This document shows, piece after piece, positions 14,478 to 23,096 of a DNA stretch of 48,875 bases. Position 1 is the first letter of the stretch, and each line of letters opens with the position of its first letter. The notes below the pieces were generated by a model. It was not told the origin of the DNA. It saw only the letters and a program-made list of their open reading frames with translations, and did not search any database. The DNA comes from an uncultured Clostridia bacterium (GTDB taxonomy: Bacteria; Bacillota; Clostridia; Oscillospirales; CAG-272), in contig CALYAD010000060.1 of NCBI GenBank assembly GCA_944393415.1, forward strand, positions 1 to 48,875. The letters are read 5' to 3'. Both the position numbers and the translations under genes were made by a program.

Positions 14478-17243
14478 TTACCTGTTTTGAGTAGAAGTGG
14501 AGCCCTTGTAAAGATCGGTGAAGTTATAATCCACTCCGTCCACCGTTACGGTAATAGAGGTAAGCTCTTGGGTAGGATCGGCTACCGATATCTTATCGGA
14601 TGATATCATAACGGTGCACGGGCTGCTTACTGTAACGCCGTTGAAAGTTCCTGCCTTCCAGAAGACATATCCGGTCATCGCGGTGCTTTTATCTCTGACA
14701 GCCATAACGTCAGCCGTGTTTGAGAGAATTTCAATATCAGGATTCATTGAATAACTTATACCGTCGCTTGAGCTTGTGACGGGAAGGAGTACGTAGGCAT
14801 AGCCTTCATTTGTGAAGTTTTTGCCGTGGTCAATGTAAAGCTCAAGAAAACTTACGCTTCCGGATGTTCTTCTGTAGTTTACATTAGTATCCTCCGGCAG
14901 GTAAACGCAGCCGAAGTTTTCAATATAGAGAGACTGGGGATTACTTAATACTCCGGCTGAGCCTGTCACGGTTGTGCCGTCAGCCATAAAAACGCCGTCC
15001 GCGGCTAATTTGCGGTTTTCGATTATGGTTTCGGTATTGAAGGAGTCGGAGCAGCTTATCCCGGCGCCGAGGCATACTATCTCGTTATCGAAAACGAACC
15101 ATGCCTTTTTGCCGTTCAGCGTAGAATTGAATTCCATTTTGCCGGTAGAGGATTCAAACTGCATGGCGGCGGTCATACAGTTTTCGAGAGATACGCCTCC
15201 GACAAAATCATATTTTGAAAGAGTATTGGATGAAGAAATATTCTGGTCTGTTCTTCCCACTGTGGTAACGGTAGTGCCGGGAAGACGGTACGGGTTTACG
15301 TTATGCCAGAAATCGGGGTCATAGTCGTTAACGGTGGTATAGACGTAAAGCATTCCGTCGCCGGTATACCAGCCGGTTCCGTTTTCTTCGTTTATCGCCT
15401 CATATTTTGCGATACGGGAGGATGACAGCGAGATTCCGACGCCGTATTTGCTTAGCTGTGCGATAGGTCTGTCCATTCTTGCGAACACCTTCGCGAACTC
15501 GAAATCGGTCCGTTCGGCTACGCTGGTGTCGGCGAGTATTTCGTCAAGTATCTTAAGGTCATGAGGAGAGAGCGCGGTGCGGTAATAGGCGCCGTTGTAA
15601 GCATAATACTCCTTTATGATGGATTTAACATAATTTGAGCTGTCCTGAGAGGTAAGGTATTTAGTCATTCTGAGCATGCCCTGAACCGCTGTAAGTCCCA
15701 GAGAGACATCGGTGGAGGTACGGCAGATGGAGCGGCCGCGAACAAGCCCGAAGAAGGCGCCGTGATACATTAGAGGCGTGAAAGAATCAACCGTCCAGTC
15801 GTACTGGCAGCCTATAAACTCATCGCTGAAGCGGAAGCAGGTGTCGCTTGTCGCCAGAATCAGCTTGGAAAGCGCTTCAAGCATAATCGGACCGTAGCTT
15901 CCGGTGTAGGCTATGATATCGTGCTGGATAAAGGAGCCGTCGGTATAGAATCCGTCTCCCTTTTCAACGTATACGCAGCACTCATTAAGGGCGTCGCGGG
16001 AGATTGCCAGACGCTGATAATCCTTTTGAATAGCCCCCGCGCCCATGGTGACGTATGCAAGGTCCACGCGGTTTGCCATCGTCATCGTGGGAAGAGGAAC
16101 ATAATTGTTTACCGGCTCAAGATATTTATCAACGAGATCCTTGGAGATATCCTGTTCTATAAGAAGCAGGATGTTTACTATAGCCTGAGCGGAGCCGATC
16201 TGCCAGTCCCACCAATTGTTACGGGACGGATAACTGTTCAGCGACTGATCCTTGTAATAGTTTTCATGCATGTAATCGAGAGCGTAAAGAATATCGTCAA
16301 GAAGCTGCTCGTCTTTATAAATGTCGCTTCCCTCGACGGAATATCCTATCGCCATATTGAGTATGCGGTTATAGTTTGTAGTAATGCCCGCTGTGGTCGA
16401 CATATCCGTGTTGAATGGTACCGTGCTGCCGCGGGTCATGGCGCTCTGAGCTGACTTGGCGTTGTTAACATAGCTTTCAAGCTTGGTTTTGTAATCCGAG
16501 GAGGCGTCCTTTAAGCTGAGTCCGCCGTTGAGCAGCTCTACCAAAGTCTCCTTTATATGATCGTAATTATAATCTCCGATGTCGTCCGCTTCAAGATTGA
16601 ACTTATATGAATTGTTTGTAAGATATACGGAATCGATGTAAAGAACCGTTTCCGGATCGGGAGTCATGCTCCAGCCGGAGGCGTTTAGTGTGAAATCACT
16701 GACCTGAGAGAAGTCCGCGCCGTATCCGTCTGTAAATTCGCCGAGATTTAAAACGAGCTGCTTCCAGCCGGTCCAGTTTACGGTTATCGCGTGGCGGCGG
16801 TAAGCCGTTTTACCGGGCTCGGAGGCAGAAGGCTGGCAGTTTATGCACAGCTGCATCTGGGAGTAGGTAGCTTTCTCACTGTATATCCATAGTGTAACAA
16901 AGCTGTACTCGGTTATGTCCGACGGAACCTCCGTGAATTTAACGGAAGTTCTGGTGTCCTGTCTTTCCCATTTTGCTGAAGAGGAGCTTCCTTCCCGTGT
17001 TATTTCGGAATTTATCGGAAGTCCGATAAGACTGTAGTCCATGGCGTTTCCGGATTCTACGATATAATGTGTATTTTCGGGATCCTCCACGACTTCATAT
17101 GTAATAACGGTGTCATGACCTTTCATGTATTCAGGGTCCTCCAATCTGTCGTCATCGGTCTTCTTTTTACAGGCCGCAAGCAGGGGAATAAGCATTGCTG
17201 CGCATAGTAAGAGCGAGACGATTTTTATAAGATATTTTTTCAT
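14478..17243 (-). CDS. Polysaccharide lyase family 8, lipoprotein
   Basis: A secreted enzyme of about 921 residues that eliminates uronate-containing glycans (hyaluronate, chondroitin or xanthan) to unsaturated sugars. A signal peptide ends in the lipobox LLAAC (cysteine about 25). A carbohydrate-binding-like beta domain covers about 60-210. The alpha/alpha toroid has NNWWDWQIG (about 342-350) and the catalytic His/Tyr pair in DGSFIQH (435-441) and YTGSYG (446-451); beta sandwich domains follow (WYTGDGMLYVY, NPYRLPGTT). The start at 17243 follows AAGAAAGGAATGGTCATATTT; an in-frame extension to 17390 would place that site inside the gene. Last gene of the hydratase-cupin-epimerase cluster. The exact glycan is not predictable. 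Confidence 0.9.
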   Translation of the reverse strand: MKKYLIKIVSLLLCAAMLIPLLAACKKKTDDDRLEDPEYMKGHDTVITYEVVEDPENTHYIVESGNAMDYSLIGLPINSEITREGSSSSAKWERQDTRTSVKFTEVPSDITEYSFVTLWIYSEKATYSQMQLCINCQPSASEPGKTAYRRHAITVNWTGWKQLVLNLGEFTDGYGADFSQVSDFTLNASGWSMTPDPETVLYIDSVYLTNNSYKFNLEADDIGDYNYDHIKETLVELLNGGLSLKDASSDYKTKLESYVNNAKSAQSAMTRGSTVPFNTDMSTTAGITTNYNRILNMAIGYSVEGSDIYKDEQLLDDILYALDYMHENYYKDQSLNSYPSRNNWWDWQIGSAQAIVNILLLIEQDISKDLVDKYLEPVNNYVPLPTMTMANRVDLAYVTMGAGAIQKDYQRLAISRDALNECCVYVEKGDGFYTDGSFIQHDIIAYTGSYGPIMLEALSKLILATSDTCFRFSDEFIGCQYDWTVDSFTPLMYHGAFFGLVRGRSICRTSTDVSLGLTAVQGMLRMTKYLTSQDSSNYVKSIIKEYYAYNGAYYRTALSPHDLKILDEILADTSVAERTDFEFAKVFARMDRPIAQLSKYGVGISLSSSRIAKYEAINEENGTGWYTGDGMLYVYTTVNDYDPDFWHNVNPYRLPGTTVTTVGRTDQNISSSNTLSKYDFVGGVSLENCMTAAMQFESSTGKMEFNSTLNGKKAWFVFDNEIVCLGAGISCSDSFNTETIIENRKLAADGVFMADGTTVTGSAGVLSNPQSLYIENFGCVYLPEDTNVNYRRTSGSVSFLELYIDHGKNFTNEGYAYVLLPVTSSSDGISYSMNPDIEILSNTADVMAVRDKSTAMTGYVFWKAGTFNGVTVSSPCTVMISSDKISVADPTQELTSITVTVDGVDYNFTDLYKGSTSTQNR

Positions 17244-17552
17244 AAATATGACCATTCCTTTCTTACGCCAAATCAGCGTATCGTTCGGTTTGCCCTTGGC
17301 AAATCGGCGCTGTGCTTTTGGCGCCGAAGTCACAAGAAGGCCGGAAGTGAAGGCACGCTTTGAAAGTTTATTTTCAAGCTTATCCTCCATGGGCGGCTAA
17401 AAAACTTAACACTTATTACTATAGGTTAATAGACATGAAAAAATCTCGCGCTTTTGAAAAAGTCCGGAAAAGCTTTTCGATAAAATTTTTTCATTAATCA
17501 CGAATGATCAATGCTGCCGCAAAATCGTTTAGCGTTTAGACATCTGTTTGTT
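17244..17552 (-). promoter_or_regulatory. Long 5' leader of the polysaccharide lyase gene
   Basis: A gene-free 309-bp stretch. Close to the start codon it holds three successive small hairpins on the minus strand: GGCGC/GCGCC, TTTGCC-AAG-GGCAAA and TACGC-TGATTTG-GCGTA, the last directly abutting the Shine-Dalgarno. The last hairpin and ribosome binding site are shared nearly base for base with the gene at 43357. No convincing promoter was found here. Confidence 0.5.
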
Positions 17553-18407
17553 TCAGACCAATGCGCGGAGGTATTCAAGACCGGCTTTCAGAGCGGGAAT
17601 ATTATCCTCAGGACCTTCGAATTCTATAGACAGCCATTTATCGTACCCCGAGTTTTTCAGCACTGTAACGCAGCCTCGGATATTTACGACCCCGTGTCCT
17701 ATCACCGTTCCGCGGATGTGATTTCCTCCGGCGGTGCCGAAGAATTGAGGCGGACGGGGAAGCTCTCCGCTTTTAAAGAGAAAATCCTTTGCGTGGGCGT
17801 GAAATGTGTACGGAGCAGCAATGGATACCGCTTTTACAGGATCAGCGTCGGCGCACAGAAAGTTTCCTATATCGCAGAGCCAGCCGTAATTTTCATGTCC
17901 TACCGCAAGAATAAGCTCCTCGACGCGTTCCGGAGACTGAAATATGTAACCGTGGTTTTCGGTGCAGGTACGGATTCCTTGGGATGCGGCGTATTCAGTT
18001 ACGCGGCGTATCCTGGGGGCCATTTCCTTTATCGCGTCCCTGTAGCTGTAAAGGTGTTTTTTGGGGAGCGAGTAGCAAACGTCATGTCGCATAACGGGCG
18101 CTCCGAGCTCCTTTGCGACGTCTACGCAAGCGCAGACGCGTTTTATTTCGGATTCGGGATCGTCCGAAAGAAAATCAGCGCCAATCGTATAAGCGGTTAT
18201 TTCCAGACCGATCTTTCCGCAGTACTCTCTTATTTCCTTCGCCGTCTTTAAAGGATCGCTTGTGATTCCCCAGCCTTTATTGTCGAGGTCAATAAATTCT
18301 ATCCCGTCGAAGCCCATCTCTTTCGCAAGGGAACATATTTTTTGGTAGTCGCATTTTTCTTTAGTAATGTACTTATTGAAGCTGTAACTGGAAACGCCTA
18401 TTTTCAT
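17553..18407 (-). CDS. Sugar phosphate isomerase/epimerase, xylose isomerase-like TIM barrel
   Basis: A 284-residue AP-endonuclease-2/xylose-isomerase-like TIM barrel. It opens with KIGVSSYSFNKY and has metal-site segments DGIEFIDLDNKGW, CTENHGYIF, WLCDIGNFLCAD, TFHAHAKDF and WLSIEFEGPED in the expected order. Members epimerise or isomerise sugars and uronates, or act as inosose dehydratases. The start is ATG 18407 (GAAGAAAGGA upstream); a longer in-frame version reading into the cupin gene is rejected. It lies 31 bp after the KdgF-like gene and upstream of the lyase, so processing of lyase-derived sugars is a reasonable inference. Confidence 0.85.
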   Translation of the reverse strand: MKIGVSSYSFNKYITKEKCDYQKICSLAKEMGFDGIEFIDLDNKGWGITSDPLKTAKEIREYCGKIGLEITAYTIGADFLSDDPESEIKRVCACVDVAKELGAPVMRHDVCYSLPKKHLYSYRDAIKEMAPRIRRVTEYAASQGIRTCTENHGYIFQSPERVEELILAVGHENYGWLCDIGNFLCADADPVKAVSIAAPYTFHAHAKDFLFKSGELPRPPQFFGTAGGNHIRGTVIGHGVVNIRGCVTVLKNSGYDKWLSIEFEGPEDNIPALKAGLEYLRALV

Positions 18408-18438
18408 GATCAAAAATATCCTTTCTTCGGGAGTTATT

Positions 18439-18762
18439 TTACAAAAAATCCTTGCGCATGGGAGTAAAGATATCCAGCATGACCGAATCGTCCTCAAGAC
18501 ATATCAGGGAATGGGAAACATTCGCTTCCGCGTAAAAGCAGTCCCCTGAGTGAAGAACGGAGGTCTTGCCGTCTACGGTAGCTTCAAATGAGCCTTTGAT
18601 TATGTAACCGCACTGGCGGTGGGGATGGGTGTGCGCCTCTCCCACCATACCCTTGTTCCACTTCAGCTCACAAACCATAAGATCGTAGATGCAGCCCTTT
18701 ACGGTGCGTTTGACGCCGTTTGGCAGAAGCTTAGCGTCATTATCGTCATTTATATAAAACAT
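18439..18762 (-). CDS. Cupin-fold protein, KdgF-like (unsaturated uronate processing)
   Basis: A 107-residue single-domain cupin. Metal motif 1 is HTHPHRQCGYIIKG, motif 2 is VSHSLICLEDDSVMLD, and the C-terminus LDIFTPMRKDFL matches the D-(I/V)-F-(S/T)-P-x-R-x-D-(F/Y)-L signature of KdgF. KdgF speeds opening of 4,5-unsaturated uronates to the linear keto form in the cytoplasm, exactly the products a PL8 lyase releases. It lies between the hydratase (24 bp) and the epimerase (31 bp), evidently in one operon. Another sugar-binding cupin is possible, but the C-terminal signature and lyase context support KdgF. Confidence 0.82.
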   Translation of the reverse strand: MFYINDDNDAKLLPNGVKRTVKGCIYDLMVCELKWNKGMVGEAHTHPHRQCGYIIKGSFEATVDGKTSVLHSGDCFYAEANVSHSLICLEDDSVMLDIFTPMRKDFL

Positions 18763-18786
18763 ATATCCGCCGCCTTTCGGTAAGAT

Positions 18787-20976
18787 TCAGCTTTTATAGT
18801 AGTTTATCAGACAGCCGGCAAGGATTATGGTCTTTTCATCGCTTGTCAGCGCCGAGAGCCCGAGAGTAAACTCATTTAGTCTGTCGTTTTCGATCACGTA
18901 AGCCTTTATATTCTCTTTGCCTTCTCTGACGGCTTCCTTTATACCGGGTACCCAGATGAAGGTATCGGTGTCGAATGGGAGCTTGCTTTGGTCGAGATCA
19001 CAGGTAAACGGCAGAATTCCCCAGTTGATTAGGTTGGAGCGGTAACGCTTTGTAGCGTATTCTTTTGAAATATTGGCGATACCGCCGAGCACCTTCTGAC
19101 ATGAGGCGGCCTGCTCCCTTGCCGATCCGTCGCCCGGCTTTACTGCGTATATGACGGAGCCTATGCTCGCTTTCTCCGGGGAGGCATACCCGGCTTTTTT
19201 AATAGTCTCATAAACCGGGGCAAGCTCGGGGTTATCGTGGTTTTTGTTAAGCTCTCTTACAGCCTTGGCTCGGGGAACGTACTGAGGGTCTTTCCTTGAG
19301 AGCGCGAACTCGGAGAGGGCTTCCGGATTGGAACGGTAAGAGGATGTTTCGCCCGAGGGGATAAGCTCGTCGGTGGTCGTGACCGGATCAAGTATCACCG
19401 AAGCCACCTTCATTAACAAATCGTCAGTAAGCGGCTCCATTTCCGGCCAATCGCGGATATTGGGACCGAACACCAGCGGCTCATCGGGCTTGGCGTTTCC
19501 GAAGCCGTTATACACTCTGTTTCTATAAACGGAATCATCGAAACGGTAATCTGACTTGGTGTATTTGATGTCAAGATCGGTAGCGGGGGTAAGTATTCCT
19601 CCGTTTGCCGCGGTCGCGGCAATAGAGCGGGCGTCCATCAGAGCGACAGAGGCATTCTGACCCGCACCGGGCTTAGAGCCTTCGCGGTTCGGGAAATTAC
19701 GGGTCGTGTGTCTTATGCTGAAGCCGCCGTTTGCGGGAACGTCTCCGGCTCCGAAGCACGGGCCGCAGAAAGCGGTTCTCAGCGTCACGCCGGCTTTGAG
19801 GAGAGCTGCGGCAAAGCCGTTGCGTATAAGCTCGAGGTATACGGGCTGAGAAGCGGGATAGGCTGAAAGAGAAAACGCGTCGTTTCCGATCGCGGAATCG
19901 GCAAGGATATCGGCGGCGGCAGTCAGGTTGTCGTATATTCCTCCGGCGCAGCCTGCGATGACACCCTGATCCGCGTGTATTTTTCCGTCCTTACCGAGCT
20001 TGGAAAGGAGTCCGTATTCCTTTAGTATCACGTCTGCGTTTTCGCATAGCTCACGGATCGTATAAACGTTTGAAGGATGGGAGGGGAGCGCTATATTGCA
20101 TTCGGTCTTTGAAAGATCAATCTCGACCAGTCCGTCATAATAAGCTGTCTCTCCCGGAGAAAGCTTTTTGTAAGCCTCCGGACGGTCGTGATTTATAAAG
20201 TATTTTTCCGTTGCCCCGTCGGTTTCCCAGATAGAGGAAAGACAAGTGGTCTCTGTGGTCATAACGTCGATGCCGTTTCTGAATTCTATCGGCAGAGAGG
20301 CTATGCCGTCCCCGACAAACTCAAGTATTTTATTTTTTACAAAGCCGGATTCAAACACTGCCTTTATAAGCTCCAGCGCGACGTCCTGGGGACCTACTCC
20401 GGGACGCGGGGCACCGGTCAGATATACGCAGATCACTTCCGGGCGGGAGATATCGTAGGTCTTTCCGAGTATCTGCTTGACCAACTCGGGACCGCCTTCG
20501 CCTATGGCAAGCGTACCGAGCGCGCCGTATCTTGTATGGCTGTCCGAGCCGAGTATCATTTTGCCGCAGCCGCTCATCATCTCGCGCATAAAAGAATGTA
20601 TGACCGCCTGATGCGCCGGCACATAGATTCCCCCGTATTTTTTTGCCGCTGAGAGACCGAACATGTGATCGTCCTCGTTTATTGTTCCTCCCACCGCGCA
20701 CAGGCTGTTATGGCAGTTTGTGAGAACGTACGGAACGGGAAAGCTTTCGAGTCCGCTCGCGCGGGCGGTCTGGATTATACCCACATATGTGATATCATGG
20801 GAGGCGAGAGCGTCGAATTTAATTTTCAGAGCGTTATCGTCGCCGGAGGTATTATGTTCCGTAAGTATGCCGTAGGCTATGGTGTTTTTTCTTGCGGATT
20901 CCCTGTCAATTTCTGCGTCGCGCGTGATACGACGTCCGTTTTTCAGGAAAACACCGCTGTTAGTAAGCTTTGCCAT
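18787..20976 (-). CDS. Aconitase-family hydratase, YbhJ-like
   Basis: A 729-residue member of the aconitase superfamily closest in layout to E. coli YbhJ, whose substrate is unknown. The [4Fe-4S] cysteines are C343 (VIAGCAGG) and C404/C407 (CGPC), and the substrate-binding segment [13 protein letters not shown] is at about 143-155. The C-terminal swivel region ([15 protein letters not shown]...) is present, so it is a one-chain enzyme. It heads a four-gene cluster with a KdgF-like cupin, an epimerase and a PL8 lyase, from which I infer dehydration or isomerisation of a uronate-derived acid. GAAAGGAAT precedes the ATG. It is not citrate-cycle aconitase: the neighbours and the CAGG motif differ. 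Confidence 0.82.
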   Translation of the reverse strand: MAKLTNSGVFLKNGRRITRDAEIDRESARKNTIAYGILTEHNTSGDDNALKIKFDALASHDITYVGIIQTARASGLESFPVPYVLTNCHNSLCAVGGTINEDDHMFGLSAAKKYGGIYVPAHQAVIHSFMREMMSGCGKMILGSDSHTRYGALGTLAIGEGGPELVKQILGKTYDISRPEVICVYLTGAPRPGVGPQDVALELIKAVFESGFVKNKILEFVGDGIASLPIEFRNGIDVMTTETTCLSSIWETDGATEKYFINHDRPEAYKKLSPGETAYYDGLVEIDLSKTECNIALPSHPSNVYTIRELCENADVILKEYGLLSKLGKDGKIHADQGVIAGCAGGIYDNLTAAADILADSAIGNDAFSLSAYPASQPVYLELIRNGFAAALLKAGVTLRTAFCGPCFGAGDVPANGGFSIRHTTRNFPNREGSKPGAGQNASVALMDARSIAATAANGGILTPATDLDIKYTKSDYRFDDSVYRNRVYNGFGNAKPDEPLVFGPNIRDWPEMEPLTDDLLMKVASVILDPVTTTDELIPSGETSSYRSNPEALSEFALSRKDPQYVPRAKAVRELNKNHDNPELAPVYETIKKAGYASPEKASIGSVIYAVKPGDGSAREQAASCQKVLGGIANISKEYATKRYRSNLINWGILPFTCDLDQSKLPFDTDTFIWVPGIKEAVREGKENIKAYVIENDRLNEFTLGLSALTSDEKTIILAGCLINYYKS

Positions 20977-21088
20977 GAAAAATGCATTCCTTTCGTTGAG
21001 TGTGTTGAGTCTGAGCCGGGATCGCCCTGAGATATTTGGGCTTTTTTACTCTCGGAGCGAACCTGATATTTTATAAGACGTTATATTT

Positions 21089-21117
21089 ATTATACAATAT
21101 AGGTATGTAAAAGTCAA
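21089..21117 (-). promoter_or_regulatory. Promoter of the hydratase/uronate cluster
   Basis: On the minus strand TTGACT (21112-21117), 17 bp, TATAAT (21089-21094), about 110 bp before the hydratase start. It is divergent from the promoter of the next gene. Confidence 0.8.
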
Positions 21118-21176
21118 GAGTTTTGTGAGTTTTTGAGAAAATCCCTCGTTTGTCCGGTGAAATATTAAAATAACTC

Positions 21177-21205
21177 TTGCAAAAGTACAAAAAATGGTAT
21201 ATAAT
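21177..21205 (+). promoter_or_regulatory. Promoter of the divergent membrane protein gene
   Basis: TTGCAA (21177-21182), 17 bp, TATAAT (21200-21205). Confidence 0.7.
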
Positions 21206-21268
21206 AAATACAGTTGTCCGCTTAATGGATATTTATACACAGTACGCGGTATGAAAGGACTGACATAA

Positions 21269-22141
21269 GTGTTTAAGGAGAAAAACAAAAGCAGAGGTCT
21301 TGAGGAAAATTATATAAAGAAACGGGCGGTCAGAATTTTTTCCGCGGCGTCTTCTTTTGCAGCTGGGGTACTTTTTATATTAGCGTTTGCGGTCTCCTTT
21401 GAGCCGGAAACCGCTCTTTTAGGGCATGGGGACATGCTGTTTCCGGCGGGAGCGGTCATATGTATCGTGTCTTGTGTGATCTGTGCTATATACTGCCGTT
21501 TCGCTATACCAAAAAATAAGGAAACGGGATCCGTTCTTCCGGATGAAAATAAATTTGAGCAATATTACAGGCTGGACAGCGGCGCTATGAAGGCGGCGCG
21601 CTATGTATGCGCCGGCGCGCTTTTTGCCGAGGGAATTGTAAGAATATATCTGCTTTTCAGAGGAGACCTGTCATCCTCCGTCCAACCGATCGTGGCGATC
21701 CTCGCTGTTCTGCTGTTTCTTCCGCTCACGCTTTACTTTGTTCCGGAGATATCGTCGCTTACCGCTCCGGCGTATCCCAAAATACACCTTGTGTACGGTC
21801 TTGCGGGAGTCTTGTGGTTTATATTTAACGTAATATATCTATATTTTGACAGATCTGTCGCGCTCTCCTCTCCGTACACTCTTTTCATACAGATAATGCT
21901 GCTCGCGATAATGCTTGCTGTCGTTTATGAGATAAAAATGCGGACTGACTCGCCGTCGCCGAGAATGCGCCTTGCGACACTGTGTATCGCCGTAATCCTT
22001 ACCGGAGGCTTTACTCTCGGGAGAATAACGATGCTGATATGCGGAAAGGTCGTGTCGCCGGACGACGTCACGGGAATTGTTACCGCCGCGGGATTTACGG
22101 TATATCTTTTTGCAAGGCTGTTTTTCTACGATGAGGACTGA
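21269..22141 (+). CDS. Hypothetical polytopic membrane protein
   Basis: A 290-residue integral membrane protein with about seven hydrophobic helices: two between residues 20 and 75, then a soluble basic loop (KNKETGSVLPDENKFEQYY), then five more to the C-terminus. No catalytic or transport motif is recognised. The start is GTG at 21269, with AAAGGA 9 nt upstream and a good promoter. It is divergent from the uronate cluster and is followed after a GCGTGAAA repeat by a HAD phosphatase gene. The coding frame is clearly real from composition and length, but I can suggest no function. Confidence 0.7.
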   Translation: MFKEKNKSRGLEENYIKKRAVRIFSAASSFAAGVLFILAFAVSFEPETALLGHGDMLFPAGAVICIVSCVICAIYCRFAIPKNKETGSVLPDENKFEQYYRLDSGAMKAARYVCAGALFAEGIVRIYLLFRGDLSSSVQPIVAILAVLLFLPLTLYFVPEISSLTAPAYPKIHLVYGLAGVLWFIFNVIYLYFDRSVALSSPYTLFIQIMLLAIMLAVVYEIKMRTDSPSPRMRLATLCIAVILTGGFTLGRITMLICGKVVSPDDVTGIVTAAGFTVYLFARLFFYDED

Positions 22142-22148
22142 CGTGGCA

Positions 22149-22233
22149 GCGTGAAAAATATATTACATCGCATCAGAACGCGGACGGTTTCACGCATAAA
22201 TTTTTTTGCGGAGCAAAACACGAAAATTTTTCA
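22149..22233 (+). repeat. GCGTGAAA interspersed repeat, copy B
   Basis: Starts GCGTGAAAAATATATTAC, carries GGTTTCACGCATAAATTTTTTT and ends CGAAAATTTTTCA. It lies between the membrane protein stop and the HAD start; the reading frame happens to be open through it, giving a false N-terminal extension of the HAD gene. Confidence 0.75.
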
Positions 22234-22264
22234 GATTCTATTTGCGCCGTCATGGATGATTAAA

Positions 22265-22939
22265 ATGAGATTTTACGAATTCAGGAATATACTTTTTGAT
22301 CTTGACGGAACCGTAACTGATCCGTACGAGGGAATAACGGCGTCAATACTTTATTCGCTTGAATATTTTCCCGAAATCAGGACGCCGGGAAAAGAGGAGC
22401 TGAAAACTTTTATCGGTCCGCCGCTTTCAGACAGCTACAGAAGATATTTTGGTATGAGCGAACAGGAGGCGGGTGAAGCGGTGGAGCGTTACAGGGAATA
22501 TTATAGAGAGAAAGGGATATTTGAAAACCGTCTTTACGATGGGATGAAAGAACTTTTGAGTGCCATTAAAAACTCTGGCAAAAGTATTTATCTTGCCACT
22601 TCTAAGCCGGAGATTTTTGCCAGACGCATACTTGAATATTTTGATATATACGGTTATTTTGACGGAGTTTACGGCAGTAGCCTCGACGGTAAAACGGTAA
22701 AAAAGGAAGATATAATAGCTCTTTTGATCGAGCGTCAGGGGTGTGATCCAAGGGATACGTTGATGGTCGGCGATACGGTATATGATATTATCGGGGCGGC
22801 ACGATGCTCGATAAAGGCGGTGGGTGTCACATATGGATACGGCGATGAAGAGGTTTTAAGGAAAGCCGGAGCGGCGGCAACCGTAAAAACGGTAGAGGAG
22901 CTGCGTGAACTGCTGATCAATACCCCAAAAAGGGAATAA
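22265..22939 (+). CDS. HAD-superfamily phosphatase, phosphoglycolate phosphatase-like
   Basis: A protein of about 224 residues. HAD motif I is ILFDLDGTVTDPYEG, motif II ATSKPEIFA, motif III lysine in GKTVKKEDII, motif IV VGDTVYDIIGAA. The alpha-helical cap places it in the Gph/YrfG branch, which hydrolyses phosphoglycolate, nucleotides or sugar phosphates. I start it at the ATG at 22265 (an ATG at 22256 is possible); a frame open to 22151 translates the interspersed repeat and should be ignored. The ribosome binding site is weak (GGATG). It precedes the tRNA synthetase genes, with a hairpin between, so it is probably its own unit. Confidence 0.85.
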   Translation: MRFYEFRNILFDLDGTVTDPYEGITASILYSLEYFPEIRTPGKEELKTFIGPPLSDSYRRYFGMSEQEAGEAVERYREYYREKGIFENRLYDGMKELLSAIKNSGKSIYLATSKPEIFARRILEYFDIYGYFDGVYGSSLDGKTVKKEDIIALLIERQGCDPRDTLMVGDTVYDIIGAARCSIKAVGVTYGYGDEEVLRKAGAAATVKTVEELRELLINTPKRE

Positions 22940-22983
22940 ACCGGCCGGAGCATTGAAATAAGCCGGTCTTTAAAAGCTTTTTT
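22940..22983 (+). terminator. Terminator of the HAD gene
   Basis: ACCGGC (22940-22945) pairs with GCCGGT (22962-22967), followed by CTTTAAAAGCTTTTTTG. Confidence 0.55.
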
Positions 22984-23096
22984 GACTGTATATCTTTAAA
23001 TATCCCGTAAAGACAAGCGGCTTTTTGACGGGATGCTTTATCATACATTCCATAATGATTACGCCGGTTTGGTGGAGGAAAGGAAGGGTCATTGAC

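Noticed and set aside
17244..17390. 49-residue N-terminal extension of the polysaccharide lyase
   Set aside because: It would place the Shine-Dalgarno run and a signal peptide start inside the gene; the lipoprotein start at 17243 is far better.
22151..22264. N-terminal extension of the HAD gene
   Set aside because: The peptide (e.g. RINFFAEQNTK) is a translation of the interspersed repeat; a similar peptide (RINFFAEQSTN) precedes the gene at 28840, so it is not protein homology.
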